From NCBI GenBank assembly GCA_963585895.1, contig OY757924.1:62512299-62576298 (forward strand): DNA of 64,000 nt. Reading direction: 5' to 3'. This stretch comes from Sepioteuthis lessoniana (lineage: Eukaryota > Mollusca > Cephalopoda > Myopsida > Loliginidae). The notes beneath the pieces are model-generated. The model ran no database searches. It was not told where the DNA came from and worked only from the letters and a program-made list of their open reading frames with translations. Positions 45,622 to 55,964 of the stretch are shown here, piece by piece; position 1 is the stretch's first letter, and every line of letters begins with the position of its first letter. A program made the position numbers and the translations under genes.

Positions 45622-46579
45622 TCACCGACGATTTCCGTTATACTACGATTACTACCAGAGAAATGTCTCAGTGAAAGCTTTTCCTGATTTGAAAGAAATC
45701 TCACACCCATAATCTCATTGTTCAACCTGGAAAAATAAATGATAAAAAACAAACAGAACTGTCATTAAATTTAGGTTCAAAAGTAACCAACGTGAACTGA
45801 TGCATTTTTTATTTATTTTTCTTTTAAATGAGCTGCCAATATCACTGTTTTGAAGATAACTACTGCAGGCACACTCAAATATCCCAATAGTGATGCAAAT
45901 TAAAAACCATATATAACAAAAGGTGAATCTTTCGGACACACCTTTTTTTTGGTTGTGCAATAATTATGAATATGTTATTAATTCTATAATCTAATATTTG
46001 TTATATTCCCTTGTCGGGTTTATTTTCCATTGTTTAGGCTATTATTTAACTTTGTAAAACATTAACGAACATTTTTATTATTTTTTTGTAAACGGTCACG
46101 TCCCTTTGTTCTAGTTGCAAACCGTCATATAAGCTTTCTCTCTCTGTCTCTCTCCCTCTCTCTCACACACAAACTCATTGCCAAGTAAATATGCAAATAA
46201 AAGATAACCTACTTTTTATAGCTTTTCATGCACCACATTTAATTTTTTCCCATTTTCTAATTAACTAATCTTTGGGGAAAAATGCATAGTTCAATATTCA
46301 GCTTATTTTTCTTTCTTCATAAACATCAAGTTGGCAAGGATAAAAGAATAATCCTTTGAAGTATTCAAGTTAATTTTAAAATGAAACAATCAGAAAATGT
46401 GTAACGAACTTGAGATACATGCTTACAGAATACAACCAAAGAACCTACTTCCGATTATGAAAATCTGTTTACAAATAGGATACTTTGTATTTGCTTCTAA
46501 AACAGAGTGAATGCTTTTGTTGGTCGGCTGATTAGTTAGTTGTCTCATATTTTTTATCATTTTTCATGCCGAATCCAGT
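45622..46579. other. Non-coding, repeat-poor
   Basis: A short CT tract lies near 46137-46164. No recognised element. Minus-strand frame 45715-45960 has no motif. Confidence 0.4.
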
Positions 46580-46955
46580 ACTTATGAGTAAGACCCCCCA
46601 ATTAGTGTCCTGGATAATATGCAAATCAATATGATGGTGAGGTTCCAGTGATGCTGGGGCTTTGGGAAATTTGGAGTTGTCCTTCATTTCATAGCTCCCA
46701 GGTCAACTCAGACACGGAGTGGTAGTACCTGACAGGGTCCTATCTATTGATAAAATAGAACTAAACTGATTACTTATACTAAAGTGATTTGTTTGAAATT
46801 GAACTTTTTTGACATTTAAGTGATGTGTTTTAAAATTTCACTGTTTGTAAACAAAAAATATAGTTATATCAACTGAATTGTTTGAAATTGAATTCGACGT
46901 TAAATGACCCATAAATTGTAGACACACTGTAAAACAAAACAACCTACCAACCACC
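46580..46955 (+). mobile_element. Retroposon family B, 5'-truncated
   Basis: Begins within the head at 'gtaagaccccccaattagtg'. Continues with 'gatgctggggctttgggaa', 'gacagggtcctatctattga', body units and a degraded tail ending 'aacaacctaccaaccaccc'. Confidence 0.75.
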
Positions 46956-46959
46956 CTAT

Positions 46960-47164
46960 ATCACTGCAATGATTTTAAACCGGAAAAAATGTTTTAAGAA
47001 CCAATATTTTAATATAATTTCAAACCATTTTAAATGTCATCTAAAACAAATACATTTGACCAACAGTTAAAATCATTCCAAGTCAGTATGTCATATAATT
47101 AAGGTGATGATTTTTATATTAATCATTTTTCGTTAATTATATTTTATCACTTATTTTGATAAGG
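46960..47164. other. Non-coding, nothing recognised
   Basis: AT-rich. Confidence 0.35.
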
Positions 47165-47430
47165 CTTCAAACTACTCGGTGTCTCTTTGTTCACGTGCCA
47201 AAGTCAGATGGTGCACCCTTACGCTTGCACGGAAAGGATATGACAATCACCTCAGACAAGAAATGGGGATGGGTGGCCGTTGGACTGAATTGAGTAGGTG
47301 GTCGACGTCGTACCCGGACGAGATGGTCCTGGGAAGATGAGGATTTTGAAAAGACGGGTCGTTGAGGTTCGACCGTTGAAGGCCTTTATGATTTATGTCT
47401 CTCCTCGTGTTTCCAAGGACAGAAGGTAGA
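47165..47430 (+). other. GC-richer unidentified segment
   Basis: Composition differs sharply from its flanks (for example 'gtggtcgacgtcgtacccgg'). It ends near 'atgtctctcctcgtg', which resembles 'tgtgtctctcctccttacg' in the LTR candidate at 35130-35609. Possibly a related retroelement end. No boundaries found. Confidence 0.25.
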
Positions 47431-48357
47431 GGTCTAGAACTATTGGATGCCGTTTACGATACTAAATAGATCAGTGAAATCTATCATAGACCTATAGAGT
47501 TTGTAATTCAAATAAGGCAAACAATAAAACGGGTAGAAAAATACTGCAGTGTGTCACTTGGTATGACTGACAGAAATAACCTCCAAGGTTGATTTTAATC
47601 CTTGTATAAAACTGTGTTATAAGATCTTGTGATCAGACGGTATTTGGTAAGCAGTTTGGAAATCTAGTTGGGTTTTCGTTCTTCCGACTGCTCACATGTG
47701 CGAATATGGCTGTGTACATATTTATCCAAGTGTTTTCCGAAAATATCTCCTCGAATGTAGGAACATAAAATGTAAGAAGACGTCGTTGTTCAAAATAGTA
47801 TCAATTACGGTGTGCTAAATGTTCTCCGAATTCACAGAATGCATACAAAACGAAAAGACAAGCGTTGTCTAATCCTTTTCATTAAAAAGAAAGACTGTGT
47901 GGACTGGAAGATCATCGGCCGTCATCATGAGTTGGCAGAGTGCTATCCTATATTTAGAGCCTTCTTTACTACATGGAATTTCTTTTTCTGTATCAAACGC
48001 ATTTAAAAAGGCTGTAGAGTAGCAGGTATCCCTTCGGCACTCTACCAGATAGACTGGCTCATAATCATGAATAATCACCAATTAAGGACTTTGACGGTTG
48101 ATGAATAAGCTGATATTAAGTTAATTAATTTTTGGTCTGATTTTACTTCGTTTGGCTATTCAACATTTTGACCCTCTTCTATTTCTTGTAAGTTCTCTTG
48201 CTAATGGTTTGTTAGTAATTGTACTGTGCTTTTTTTATGTATTCATTAGCACTGGGTACTGGTGCTGAATGAATATATTATACACTCATTACCCATGTAT
48301 CATTCACCTCAACTATATAACATATAATCAAGACCTTCATAGAGAAATGAGAAGAAT
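47431..48357. other. Non-coding, nothing recognised
   Basis: Includes a moderately complex patch near 47880-48070 ('gactggaagatcatcggccg') that I do not recognise. Confidence 0.35.
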
Positions 48358-48392
48358 AGAGCCTGGTGTAAGTGCTTTTATTGTAGGAAATA

Positions 48393-48403
48393 GAATCAGT
48401 GAC
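48393..48403. repeat. Left target-site duplication of B element
   Basis: gaatcagtgac, identical to 49201-49211. Confidence 0.9.
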
Positions 48404-49200
48404 TTGCCATGTCGGCGGAGGCTGTAGAATACAAAGACTGTTTTTCTGCAGAGTGGTAAACTCCCACTCACCAACGTATGTTCTGGACAAGACACTAAAC
48501 AATCTGATGGTGAGGTTCTAGTGATGCTGGAGCTTTGCGGAATGCAAAGCACCCCTTTATTGCCATTGCTTTAAGGTCCAGTCTGGTCCGTAATTTTATG
48601 CACCTGATAGGGCCCTATGTATGGGTTAAATAAAACTAAACTGTATACTTATGCTAAACTAAATTATTTGAATTTCAACTGTTTGACTAAACGTAATAGC
48701 TTGAGATAGAACTGATTTTGACGATTAAACTGCGTACTTATGCTAAATTGAATTGTTTGAAATGAAACTGTTTTGGCATTTACCTGTATGTAAATACCTA
48801 GACTTATACTAAACTGAATCAGGACTGTTTGAATAAACTGAATAGATTGAAATGATTTTGCAATTACGATTTAGTTGTGTACATATGCTAAACTGAATTG
48901 TTTGAAATGGAACTGTTTTAACATTGAAACTTTACTTACGCTAAACTGAATTGTTTAATATAGAACTGTTTTGACATTTAACTGTGTGTAAACAAAATTT
49001 ATACTTACACTGAACTGAATTAGCTGAATTAGAACTGTTTGAATAAACTGAATTGCTTGAAATAGGAATGATTTTGATAATTAAACTGTGTACTCATGCT
49101 AAACTGAATTGTTTGAAATAGAACAGATTATTTGTATAAAAAATGGATTTGGCGTTAAATAATCTACAAAAGTTGATATGACATAAGAACCAAACAACCG
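48404..49200 (+). mobile_element. Retroposon family B, complete 797-bp copy
   Basis: Reference copy for the family. The head (about 48404-48650) holds 'ggctgtagaatacaaagac', 'ctggacaagacactaaacaa', 'gatgctggagctttgcggaa' and 'cctatgtatgggttaaata'. A body of about six AT-rich subrepeats follows, each with a variant of 'aaactgaattgtttgaaa' and often 'catttaactgtgtgtaaac'. The tail is 'ggcgttaaataatctacaa / agttgatatgacata', ending CAAACAACC. No protein is encoded. I do not see a convincing Pol III promoter in the head, so its transcription mode is open. The 11-bp flanking duplication shows it moved as one unit. Confidence 0.9.
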
Positions 49201-49211
49201 GAATCAGTGAC
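49201..49211. repeat. Right target-site duplication of B element
   Basis: gaatcagtgac, identical to 48393-48403. Confidence 0.9.
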
Positions 49212-49430
49212 GTGTGTTCAAATCCTGGACAAATCTATTTCAGATATATTTTCCGCATATTTTTTAGGGAAAGGCACAAATCTATCTCTTCTCCCTCTAG
49301 CAATGGGTACGTAGTCGTGTAGGATGTGTCTTTAACTTTTGATATAAAGCTATTTTACGAGCAGAACTCTGAATTTTAAACCCGCTGTAATGTGGTAAAA
49401 ATTGACGATGCGCAACGTCTTGTTCGTGGC

Positions 49431-49935
49431 AAAGGACCAGTGTCAACATTTACGTCTTGAAATGAAACCATAACAGTAACCCCATTAACTTCTTAAATCC
49501 AGGATAAGCAGAAGTCAAATTTACTGACGCAAGATTTACTAGCTGAAAACCATAAACTGCTTAAATTGCATGCCAATACATCAATAAAGATAATGGTTCT
49601 CTCTGGGTGTCCTATAGATTTGTTTGTGTGCCATTCAATGCTAAAGAAAAGTAAAAGATAACATGATATATTTGATTAAGAATTATAAAATGGTGATTCC
49701 ATTGAATAGCGTTTCAGAAGATCTCATTACCGCCTATTTCCACCAATGTGAGAAAGCGAGCATAATCGACATTGGAAGATATGACGTTAAAAAAGCAATG
49801 AATAGACTGTATTTCATTTCCCATATGAATATTGAATCTTTACAGACGTCTAGTTTTAATCGTTACAAATGAAAGGATAGTGCGCAAATGAGCAACCAGT
49901 GGGATACACAGTATTTATAGATGCTATTTTAAAGA
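49431..49935. other. Non-coding, nothing recognised
   Basis: Open frame 49663-49872 on the plus strand (69 residues) has mixed composition but no recognised motif. Confidence 0.35.
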
Positions 49936-49939
49936 ATCA

Positions 49940-50370
49940 TTGTCTCAAGTCCAGTCAGAAACAGAGAGGTAGCAACATTTAGGTTTCAGTGTATGGGTCA
50001 AAGAGAAGAATTCAGTTATTTACAATGGATCATTTTATTAGTTATTTAAAACCATACAGATGGGTGCAGATTGTTCGTTTTTTATTAGTGTACTTGGTAA
50101 ACAGAATTATTAATGTTAAGTATCAAAACGTAAAACTACTTAAACTGCGTGAAAAGAAATGTTTGATATCATATAAAATCATTGGTGTTTGAGAGCAATA
50201 CCTGGAATCATTTAATAGTGTAAAGTAAAGGGTAATATTAAATGGAAATGTTATTTGTTGACTGGAATTCTTGAACATTTTAACTGTGTGCAAACAATGA
50301 ATGATATGAAATTGAATTTTTAGTGATGGATTACAATAAGTGAAATCATTTCACTTTGTGCAAAAAATTA
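49940..50370 (+). mobile_element. Retroposon family B, very old
   Basis: 'gtctcaagtccagtcagaa', 'tgtatgggtcaaagagaaga' and, later, 'ttgaacattttaactgtgtg' fit the head-end and body in the right order. The remainder is diverged. Confidence 0.4.
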
Positions 50371-50614
50371 GTTTACAAAGCATAAAGACGGGATGTGATC
50401 TTTTATAACCCATACGAGTTTGTATGTCAAAAAGCCTACTAGAGGAGTCAATGCCTATTTGAAAAAATAATCAAAATATGAAGTCAGGTTTGATCGTTTT
50501 CGGGCGACTTTTTTGTGAACACAAGATTTTGCAAGTAGGTCATAATCTGTATTGCCCAAAACGAGCCGTGTGCAACATTTTCTTTTATCCTGGACTGGAA
50601 ATTCATCTAATGTA

Positions 50615-51070
50615 TCTGACCAGTCTACAGGAAGTACAGAATACGTCAACTGCATCTCTGCAGAGGAGTAAGATCCACACAATAGTCAGAGATATTTGGG
50701 GACAGTGGTGTACCCTTTTCGTTGTCATAACTTCCAGGTTCATTCTGATCCAGAGTACTATTAGTGGTTAAGCTTCAGTCTCTGGATCAAATAAAACTAT
50801 TCAATCGTAATTATACTTGAACTTATTTAACTGTATGCAAATGAATGAATAATATTGAATAGAATTGTTACCGTTAGATAGAAATACTTAAAATCAGTTA
50901 TTTTCCAGGGTATGAAATTAAACTGCATCAGGTGGTAAGGCACCAGTCTTGGATTCTGGAAAATGTGGAGTACTCCTTCATTACTATTATTCACAGTTTT
51001 CTAACCTTGACCAAAAATAATTCTTAGTTTAAAATAGAAATATTTTAAACAATTTTACTGAATCAAACAA
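50615..51070 (+). mobile_element. Retroposon family B, old, with a second partial head
   Basis: Head 50615-50790 ('gtacagaatacgtcaactgc', 'ggggacagtggtgtaccctt', 'ggatcaaataaaactattc') and body to about 50920. A second head-like piece ('ggaaaatgtggagtactcct') is at about 50930-51030, then more body. It resembles the double-head arrangement at 32716-33600. Confidence 0.5.
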
Positions 51071-51112
51071 ATTACCTCAGTAATTTTCCAAAAAAATAGT
51101 TTCCTACGAATC

Positions 51113-51353
51113 AGATATTTAGCAGTGGGTAGAGTGTTCGTTAATCCCTCGGGGGACCGGTGTTCAATCTCAAGTCGAGTCATACCAAAGACTCAAAAAA
51201 TGGAAATTCATGCCACCTTGCTTAACACACAGGCTTATAAGCGAGGTAAGGTGGATCAATCTAGGGAAGGGTGTAGCACACACCCCAACATCTCAGTGTA
51301 CTAGCTAATGAAAATGGGGCCTTTTGGTCACCCTTGACTACTGTAGCCGACTT
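51113..51353 (+). mobile_element. SINE family A copy
   Basis: 'agcagtgggtagagtgttcg', a B-box-like 'tgttcaatctcaagtcg', the A body, and the end 'tgtagccgactt'. Confidence 0.75.
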
Positions 51354-51368
51354 ATATACATATATATA

Positions 51369-51825
51369 ATCATCTCATCTTCTTCTTATCGAGCCGCCAT
51401 CAAGGGTATCCCTAACCCTCTCTCGCCACTCCTCCCAATCGTTCATTGCTTCCGGTAGGTCCTCAGGGCTACATCCCATATCCTCACTAAACTGCTGTAT
51501 GTACGTTCGAGCTGGTCGCCCTCCTTTTGCTCGGCCATTCGAGGGGGTCTATAGGAGAACATTAGGTATGAGCTCGTCCCTGCTTCTCCAGCAGTGTCCT
51601 GCATATATGGTTGGTCTAACTTTGATAGTTTTCGTGATGGGAGGTAGGTGGCCGAACAGCTGCTGCTTTGTAGGGGTGTTGCCTCCAGGACTTGTTCAAA
51701 ATTGCGCAAAGAATTCTTGTATAGTTGCCGTCAAGCTTTTCTCTCCATCCGTTTAGTCAGCGTCTATGTAGTGCATCCATATAGCAATATCGACACGACC
51801 GCAGCGTAGAAGAAACTGTTTATAT
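51369..51825 (-). mobile_element. LINE family L1, 5'-truncated
   Basis: The 3' end at the left has 'catcttcttcttatcg' in place of a pure (CAT)n. In minus sense the blocks are a degraded 'KSFSPSV' equivalent, EQVLEATPLQ, PYMQDTAGEAGTSS in shifted frames and the 'PARTYIQQF' equivalent (about 51480-51515). It extends upstream to about 51825, near the 'TTWTLTKRL' equivalent. Confidence 0.8.
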
Positions 51826-51854
51826 ATATATACATAAGCAGTTTCTTATATATG

Positions 51855-51880
51855 TTTCATATATATATATATATATATAT
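51855..51880. repeat. (TA)n microsatellite
   Basis: Short TA tract. It follows a small inverted repeat (aagaaactgttta / aagcagtttctta) at about 51809-51851. Confidence 0.9.
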
Positions 51881-52013
51881 ACCCTGTTGAGTGAATTTGT
51901 CAACTAAAAAAATTTTTTACTTGAAGACCCTAAAGAAGAAATAATCTATTGTCTTCGCCTAAGCTTACCTAAATAATTATTTGCTGCCAAAATACACTAT
52001 ATACATATATATG

Positions 52014-52263
52014 GAACATTGGCCTAGGGGTTAGAGTGTTCGCCAATGGCCCGGGAGACCTGGGTTCAATCCCAGGTCGAGTCATACCAAAGACTCAAAA
52101 AATGGTACTTGATGCCTCCTTGCTTAACACTCAGCATTATAAGGTACGGATCAAGGGTAAAGTAGAGCAATCCAGGGAAGGAGTAGCGCCCTCCGCTACA
52201 CCTTGGTGTAGTAGCTATCGAAAAGGGAGCCCTCGGGTTACCCTCGACTATGGTCGCCAACTT
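52014..52263 (+). mobile_element. SINE family A, complete copy
   Basis: Head 'gaacattggcctaggggtta' with A box and B box 'gggttcaatcccaggtcg'. The full body runs through 'cttaacactcagcattataa' and 'gtagtagctatcgaaaaggg' to 'ggtcgccaactt'. It is flanked by acatatatatg at 52003-52013 and 52264-52274. This is a probable target-site duplication, but the sequence is low complexity. Confidence 0.85.
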
Positions 52264-52264
52264 A

Positions 52265-52606
52265 CATATATATGTGTGTGTGTATCTGTGTCTGTGTTAC
52301 GGTTTATCAACTTTACCCTTATTTTACTTATATATATATGTGAGAAACCGTAACACAGACAAGGGACGTTGGACGATTGTTCACTTTTACATTTAGATAT
52401 TCTTTTCGTGTTGGTCAGGTCTTCGAAGAAATTAGATATGCTTGATGGTGGCTGTAGACCAAACCCCCTCACTGTTTACTTAGCTAAGACCCAGATGTTC
52501 TGAAAATGAATCACAGTCACAGCCAATAATCCCCACTGCCACCACCGTGATATATAGCTATATCTCTCCTTATCTTTATTTTCTATCTCTCTTTCTTATG
52601 ACCCCC

Positions 52607-52613
<7 letters not shown>
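52265..52613. other. Non-coding, nothing recognised
   Basis: A direct or inverted pair around 'acggtttatcaac' (about 52299) and 'gagaaaccgtaacacaga' (about 52341) suggests a local hairpin. No element was recognised. Confidence 0.35.

Positions 52614-52648
<35 letters not shown>
52614..52648. repeat. (CT)n microsatellite
   Basis: Uninterrupted CT dinucleotides. Confidence 0.95.
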
Positions 52649-52649
<1 letters not shown>

Positions 52650-52652
<3 letters not shown>

Positions 52653-53269
52653 TTATTTCTAATTATCTATTTCCTCCTATGATGAACTTTAGAAAAACTC
52701 GTCATTCTGATGAAGACTTTCCGAAATAATGACGAAAAATTATTTTTTAATCCTTTGATATTATTTCGGTTTATCCACTTTTCCACTTATTTTTTCCCGT
52801 CTTGTTGGATTAACCATATGTACCATGCCTACAAATATAATGCGTGTCTAAGTGTAAACATGATTTGACATTAAATAACCCACCAGGGTTGATTGGCCAT
52901 AAAATACAAACAAGCTTAGAAGGATGTCGAAGTTTACTTCATATGTAGTATCATCAATAGGCTTGATAATACAAAACATGAAGATGACACGCTACGTTGA
53001 TCAAACATAAACGAAGAGGTATAAACCCTAAATTAATCATTGTGTTGATTTGACACATTCTCTTGAAACAATGATATTTCAACTCATTTTTGTTGTTATA
53101 TCCATTAAAAACAGTTCCTTGCTTACAATTTCGAAAATGACATCCGTTTCCTTTGTCAGATGCTTTAATTGAATTAAGAGTAAAAGCTTCTAATGGGAAC
53201 CTTTTGGCCAAACTAATGCATAGCGTGGGGAAAGTGTTTGTCGGAGAAAGACAGAGAGACACAGTTACT
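52650..53269. other. Non-coding with one B/D tail fragment
   Basis: A B/D tail module ('acattaaataacccaccagg', 'ttgattggccataaaa') lies at 52868-52908 without a visible body. Otherwise nothing was recognised. Confidence 0.45.
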
Positions 53270-53291
53270 GTTTGTGTGTGTGTGTGTGAGT

Positions 53292-53325
<34 letters not shown>
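53270..53325. repeat. (TG)n-(GA)n microsatellite
   Basis: TG tract, a short TGAG transition, then a GA tract. Confidence 0.95.
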
Positions 53326-53327
<2 letters not shown>

Positions 53328-53484
53328 ATGCTAAAACACTGGCTTGGAAGATCATAACTGTACAGAAACTTATATCTATTATTTTTTATAAACCAAGATT
53401 TTAGAAGTAAATGATGGTACGAAAAGTTAGAAAGAACGGAGCGTGTTCTTATTTCCCTCCTTTTCTTTTTCTCAATTTTTTCCT

Positions 53485-53517
53485 TTTCTTCTTCTTCTTC
53501 TTCTTCTTCTTCTTCTT

Positions 53518-53594
<77 letters not shown>

Positions 53595-53630
53595 CAGTAG
53601 TAGTAGTAGCAGCAGCTGCAGCAACAGCAG
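53485..53630. repeat. Graded trinucleotide array next to an L2 3' end
   Basis: (CTT)n at 53485-53546, (ATT)n at 53547-53594, a few (AGT) units, then (AGC)-type units. It joins the 3' end of a minus-strand L2 copy. The (ATT) part is the complement of the L2 (AAT)n tail. Confidence 0.9.
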
Positions 53631-54110
53631 AATATTTGAAATTTTCTGACCTATTCTAACTGGTGGTATTTCGCTGGGGACTGAGTGACGGCAAGTCTCT
53701 CTTGATCTCCAGGAGTCTCCCAAGTATTCTAGCCGATCTCAACATTTACATGGTCTGTGTAGCGTCAGCTCTATCTCAGATTTCCACTTCTTCCAAACTT
53801 ATTTACTAGCATTTAGAGACTGTTTCAAGCGCATCGACAACAATTTTTCATCACTATCACTCTCATACTCCACATTGTTTTCCCTTTTTTTTTTTTTTTC
53901 TTAGCTTTCTGACAAAGTCTATGGGTCTATAGTTTCTTTTATTTTTCATTCTTTGGTCAGCTGGAACAACAATATCGAATAGATGGCAAGTGTTTTTTTT
54001 TTTATTTTTAATCATCACTAGGTCTTTTCATCAAGCCGCAATTATGAGATCCGACTTTTGTTGTTGCTTCCTTGATTTTTCAACTGATGCAATAGTTTTC
54101 TAAGTGTTTT
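53597..54110 (-). mobile_element. LINE family L2, minus strand, decayed
   Basis: In minus sense, 53830-53880 gives MWSMRVIVM and, after a shift, VVDALET, the 'MWNMRVTVIPIVVGALGT' equivalent. 'aggagtctcccaagtattct' (53711-53730) and 'gtcagctggaacaacaatat' (about 53957) match other L2 copies. Confidence 0.7.
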
Positions 54111-54127
54111 ACCTGAACCCTGACGTA

Positions 54128-54618
54128 CAGAGTGCAGAAGCAATATATGGAATATTTATTAAAATTTTAATCTGATTAGTCCAATTTTTGATAAAAACGA
54201 GACAAAATCTAAATTTTCATGTCTGGCTCTATTATTCAAGAACTTTTTCATCAAAATTGCCAATCCAAAAAAATTTCCGAAGAGATTTGAATTTCTGTAT
54301 GGGCTCCATAAAGCACAGATTTTAAACCACTTGATAAAGCTATTGAGGCGATTAAGAAAACAAAACAAATGCCACATCCCCTCCAAATATTAGTTCAATT
54401 GAGACTGCTATTGAGGAAAAATGTAATAAAATATCTAATGAATTAATTTTGAAGATAGAATGAATAAAAATGGTGGCCTTACTAAGTAAATTTACTGTTT
54501 TGTGTCGATCTTCGTATTTTGTTGTTGTTTTTTTTTTTATTTGAAATTAATCTTGTTTCATAATAGAGTAAATTATATTAAATTTAAGAATAATCATGAT
54601 TTTGCTTCCGCACCCCCT
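54128..54618 (+). mobile_element. Mariner-like element, short deleted form
   Basis: Left end 'cagagtgcagaagcaa', right end 'ttgcttccgcacccc', clear inverse matches. The left flank is TA. The interior has the 5' non-coding part shared with the copies at 2031 and 8003 ('gattagtccaatttttgata'). It also has a transposase C-terminal piece reading NKTNATSPPNISSIETAIEE and then NKISNELILKIE (about 54373-54465). About 490 bp remain. Confidence 0.8.
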
Positions 54619-54869
54619 CTATGGATATTTTCTTCAGATGTTATTTAATATATCAGATTTATAGACACACGCAGATTAATTAGCCATAAAACACCAACCA
54701 ACGAATCAACAAGTTTGGCAAAGTTTTCCTAAATATGTGAGACTTGCTCATTAGAGCGATCTTAAATATCTCTGAAAAACAAATTTTTGATTATTTTATT
54801 CCTGTGTGCATCAGTATTTTCTTAAATATTACAAGTACTCCTACTTTTACTGCCATAGTGGCTGTTGTT

Positions 54870-55345
54870 GTTGTTGTTATTATAATTATTATTATTATTT
54901 ACTCCTTTAGAGTTTTTCACGTCAGTGTAAGCTGATGGTCTTTCACTGGAGTTGAGTGACAGCAAGATATTGCCGCATTTATTATCGTACCCAAGCATAG
55001 TAGTAAAAATAGTGACCAAACCAAAGTATAGTGTTATAATTGCAAGAACCAAGGACTTATCCTTCTTTTAATTTTTTTAAAATTTTACTCTGTGTTTAGC
55101 TGGAACAGCAAAATTCATAATTCTGCAAGTTCTCTCTTTTTGGGGGGGAGGGGATGATTATTATTAGGTCTGATCGAGATTAGAGGATCCTTTTATATTT
55201 AAGAATCTCATAGGATTTTGCCCGTCTTATTCAACCGGACAGATTCTGGTTGTACATAATCTATTTTTCGTATGGTCAAATTTTAGTTTCTTGAACAACT
55301 CCCTGTGTATCACCAGGCTAACCAATTCGGGCTTAGACTAATACT
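54870..55345 (-). mobile_element. LINE family L2 with (AAT)n tail
   Basis: The tail is the (TTG)n/(TTA)n run at 54863-54898. In minus sense the ORF end reads LLSLNSSERPSAYTDVKNSK and runs into asparagines encoded by the tail. Further upstream are 'gctggaacagcaaaattcat' (55101-55120) and 'cgtatggtcaaattttagtt', shared with the other L2 copies. Confidence 0.75.
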
Positions 55346-55379
55346 CTTTCTGAGATAATTTTACTTGAAGTGAGTTTTT

Positions 55380-55960
55380 GCATCAGTTTTAGCTGGTGGT
55401 TTTCCTCTGAATTTTTATTGACATAAGTATCTCTAGGTCTTCCGAACGCTTATCAGAATTCTAGATGATCTTTACACTGCTGTAGTGTGAATAAATCGAT
55501 TCCTCCTTTGATTTACTATAACCACAATCTCCATTCGAAACCATTCAATGATGTTCCCTGCGCGCCAAGTGGTATCACTGACACCCTCATTTTCCACAGC
55601 TTTTTAGCTCTCTAACCAAATACAACTTTTTCACAAATTTTCGTTTTCTTTTAATATCACACTATGTTCTAATGGACGGTAAAATTCACTAAATAAAAAA
55701 TTCATTTTTTTTTGTTTCATGCTTTTTTTCACTTTTAAATTACTACAGTGTCTGGTCTTCTCACCAGGATTATGTGATCAGTTTTATCTCAATGTCTCAG
55801 TTAATTTTATAGATTTAATTTTCTAGGACATATTCTGGTTTTCATTATTATTTCAAGTTCGATATATACTGGTGAATAGGTGTTGATTTTAAGATCTAAT
55901 TAGTCTGCAAATATCTTTACATCAGAGATAATTCTCTGAGGGTGAAATTCGTATATAACA
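55380..55960 (-). mobile_element. LINE family L2, second adjacent copy
   Basis: In minus sense, 55561-55620 reads LVRELKKLWKMRVSVIPLGA without a stop. 3' side sequence ('gctggtggttttcctctgaa', 55401-55420) and 5' side sequence ('gattatgtgatcagttttat') match the L2 order. It lies head-to-tail with the previous copy. Confidence 0.75.
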
Positions 55961-55964
55961 GAAG

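Larger units (their letters stand above)
48358..49430 (+). mobile_element. SINE family C split by a B insertion
   Basis: The left piece 48358-48403 is the C head ('gcctggtgtaagtgctttta', 'ttgtaggaaatagaatcagt'). The right piece from 49201 continues with 'gtgttcaaatcctggac' (B box) and the middle 'cttctccctctagcaatgg', to near 49430. The two pieces join correctly once the B element and one duplication are removed. Confidence 0.85.

Noticed and set aside
52014-52090. Possible functional tRNA genes at the heads of SINEs A, C, D and E
   Set aside because: Each has A and B box sequences but is followed by a family-specific body, occurs in several diverged copies, and does not fold clearly as a cloverleaf by eye.
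52036-52353. 105-codon plus-strand frame
   Set aside because: It lies in SINE A and the TG/TA stretch after it.
53411-53723. Open frames with long runs of Phe, Leu, Ile, Asn or Arg
   Set aside because: They are translations of the trinucleotide array at 53485-53630.
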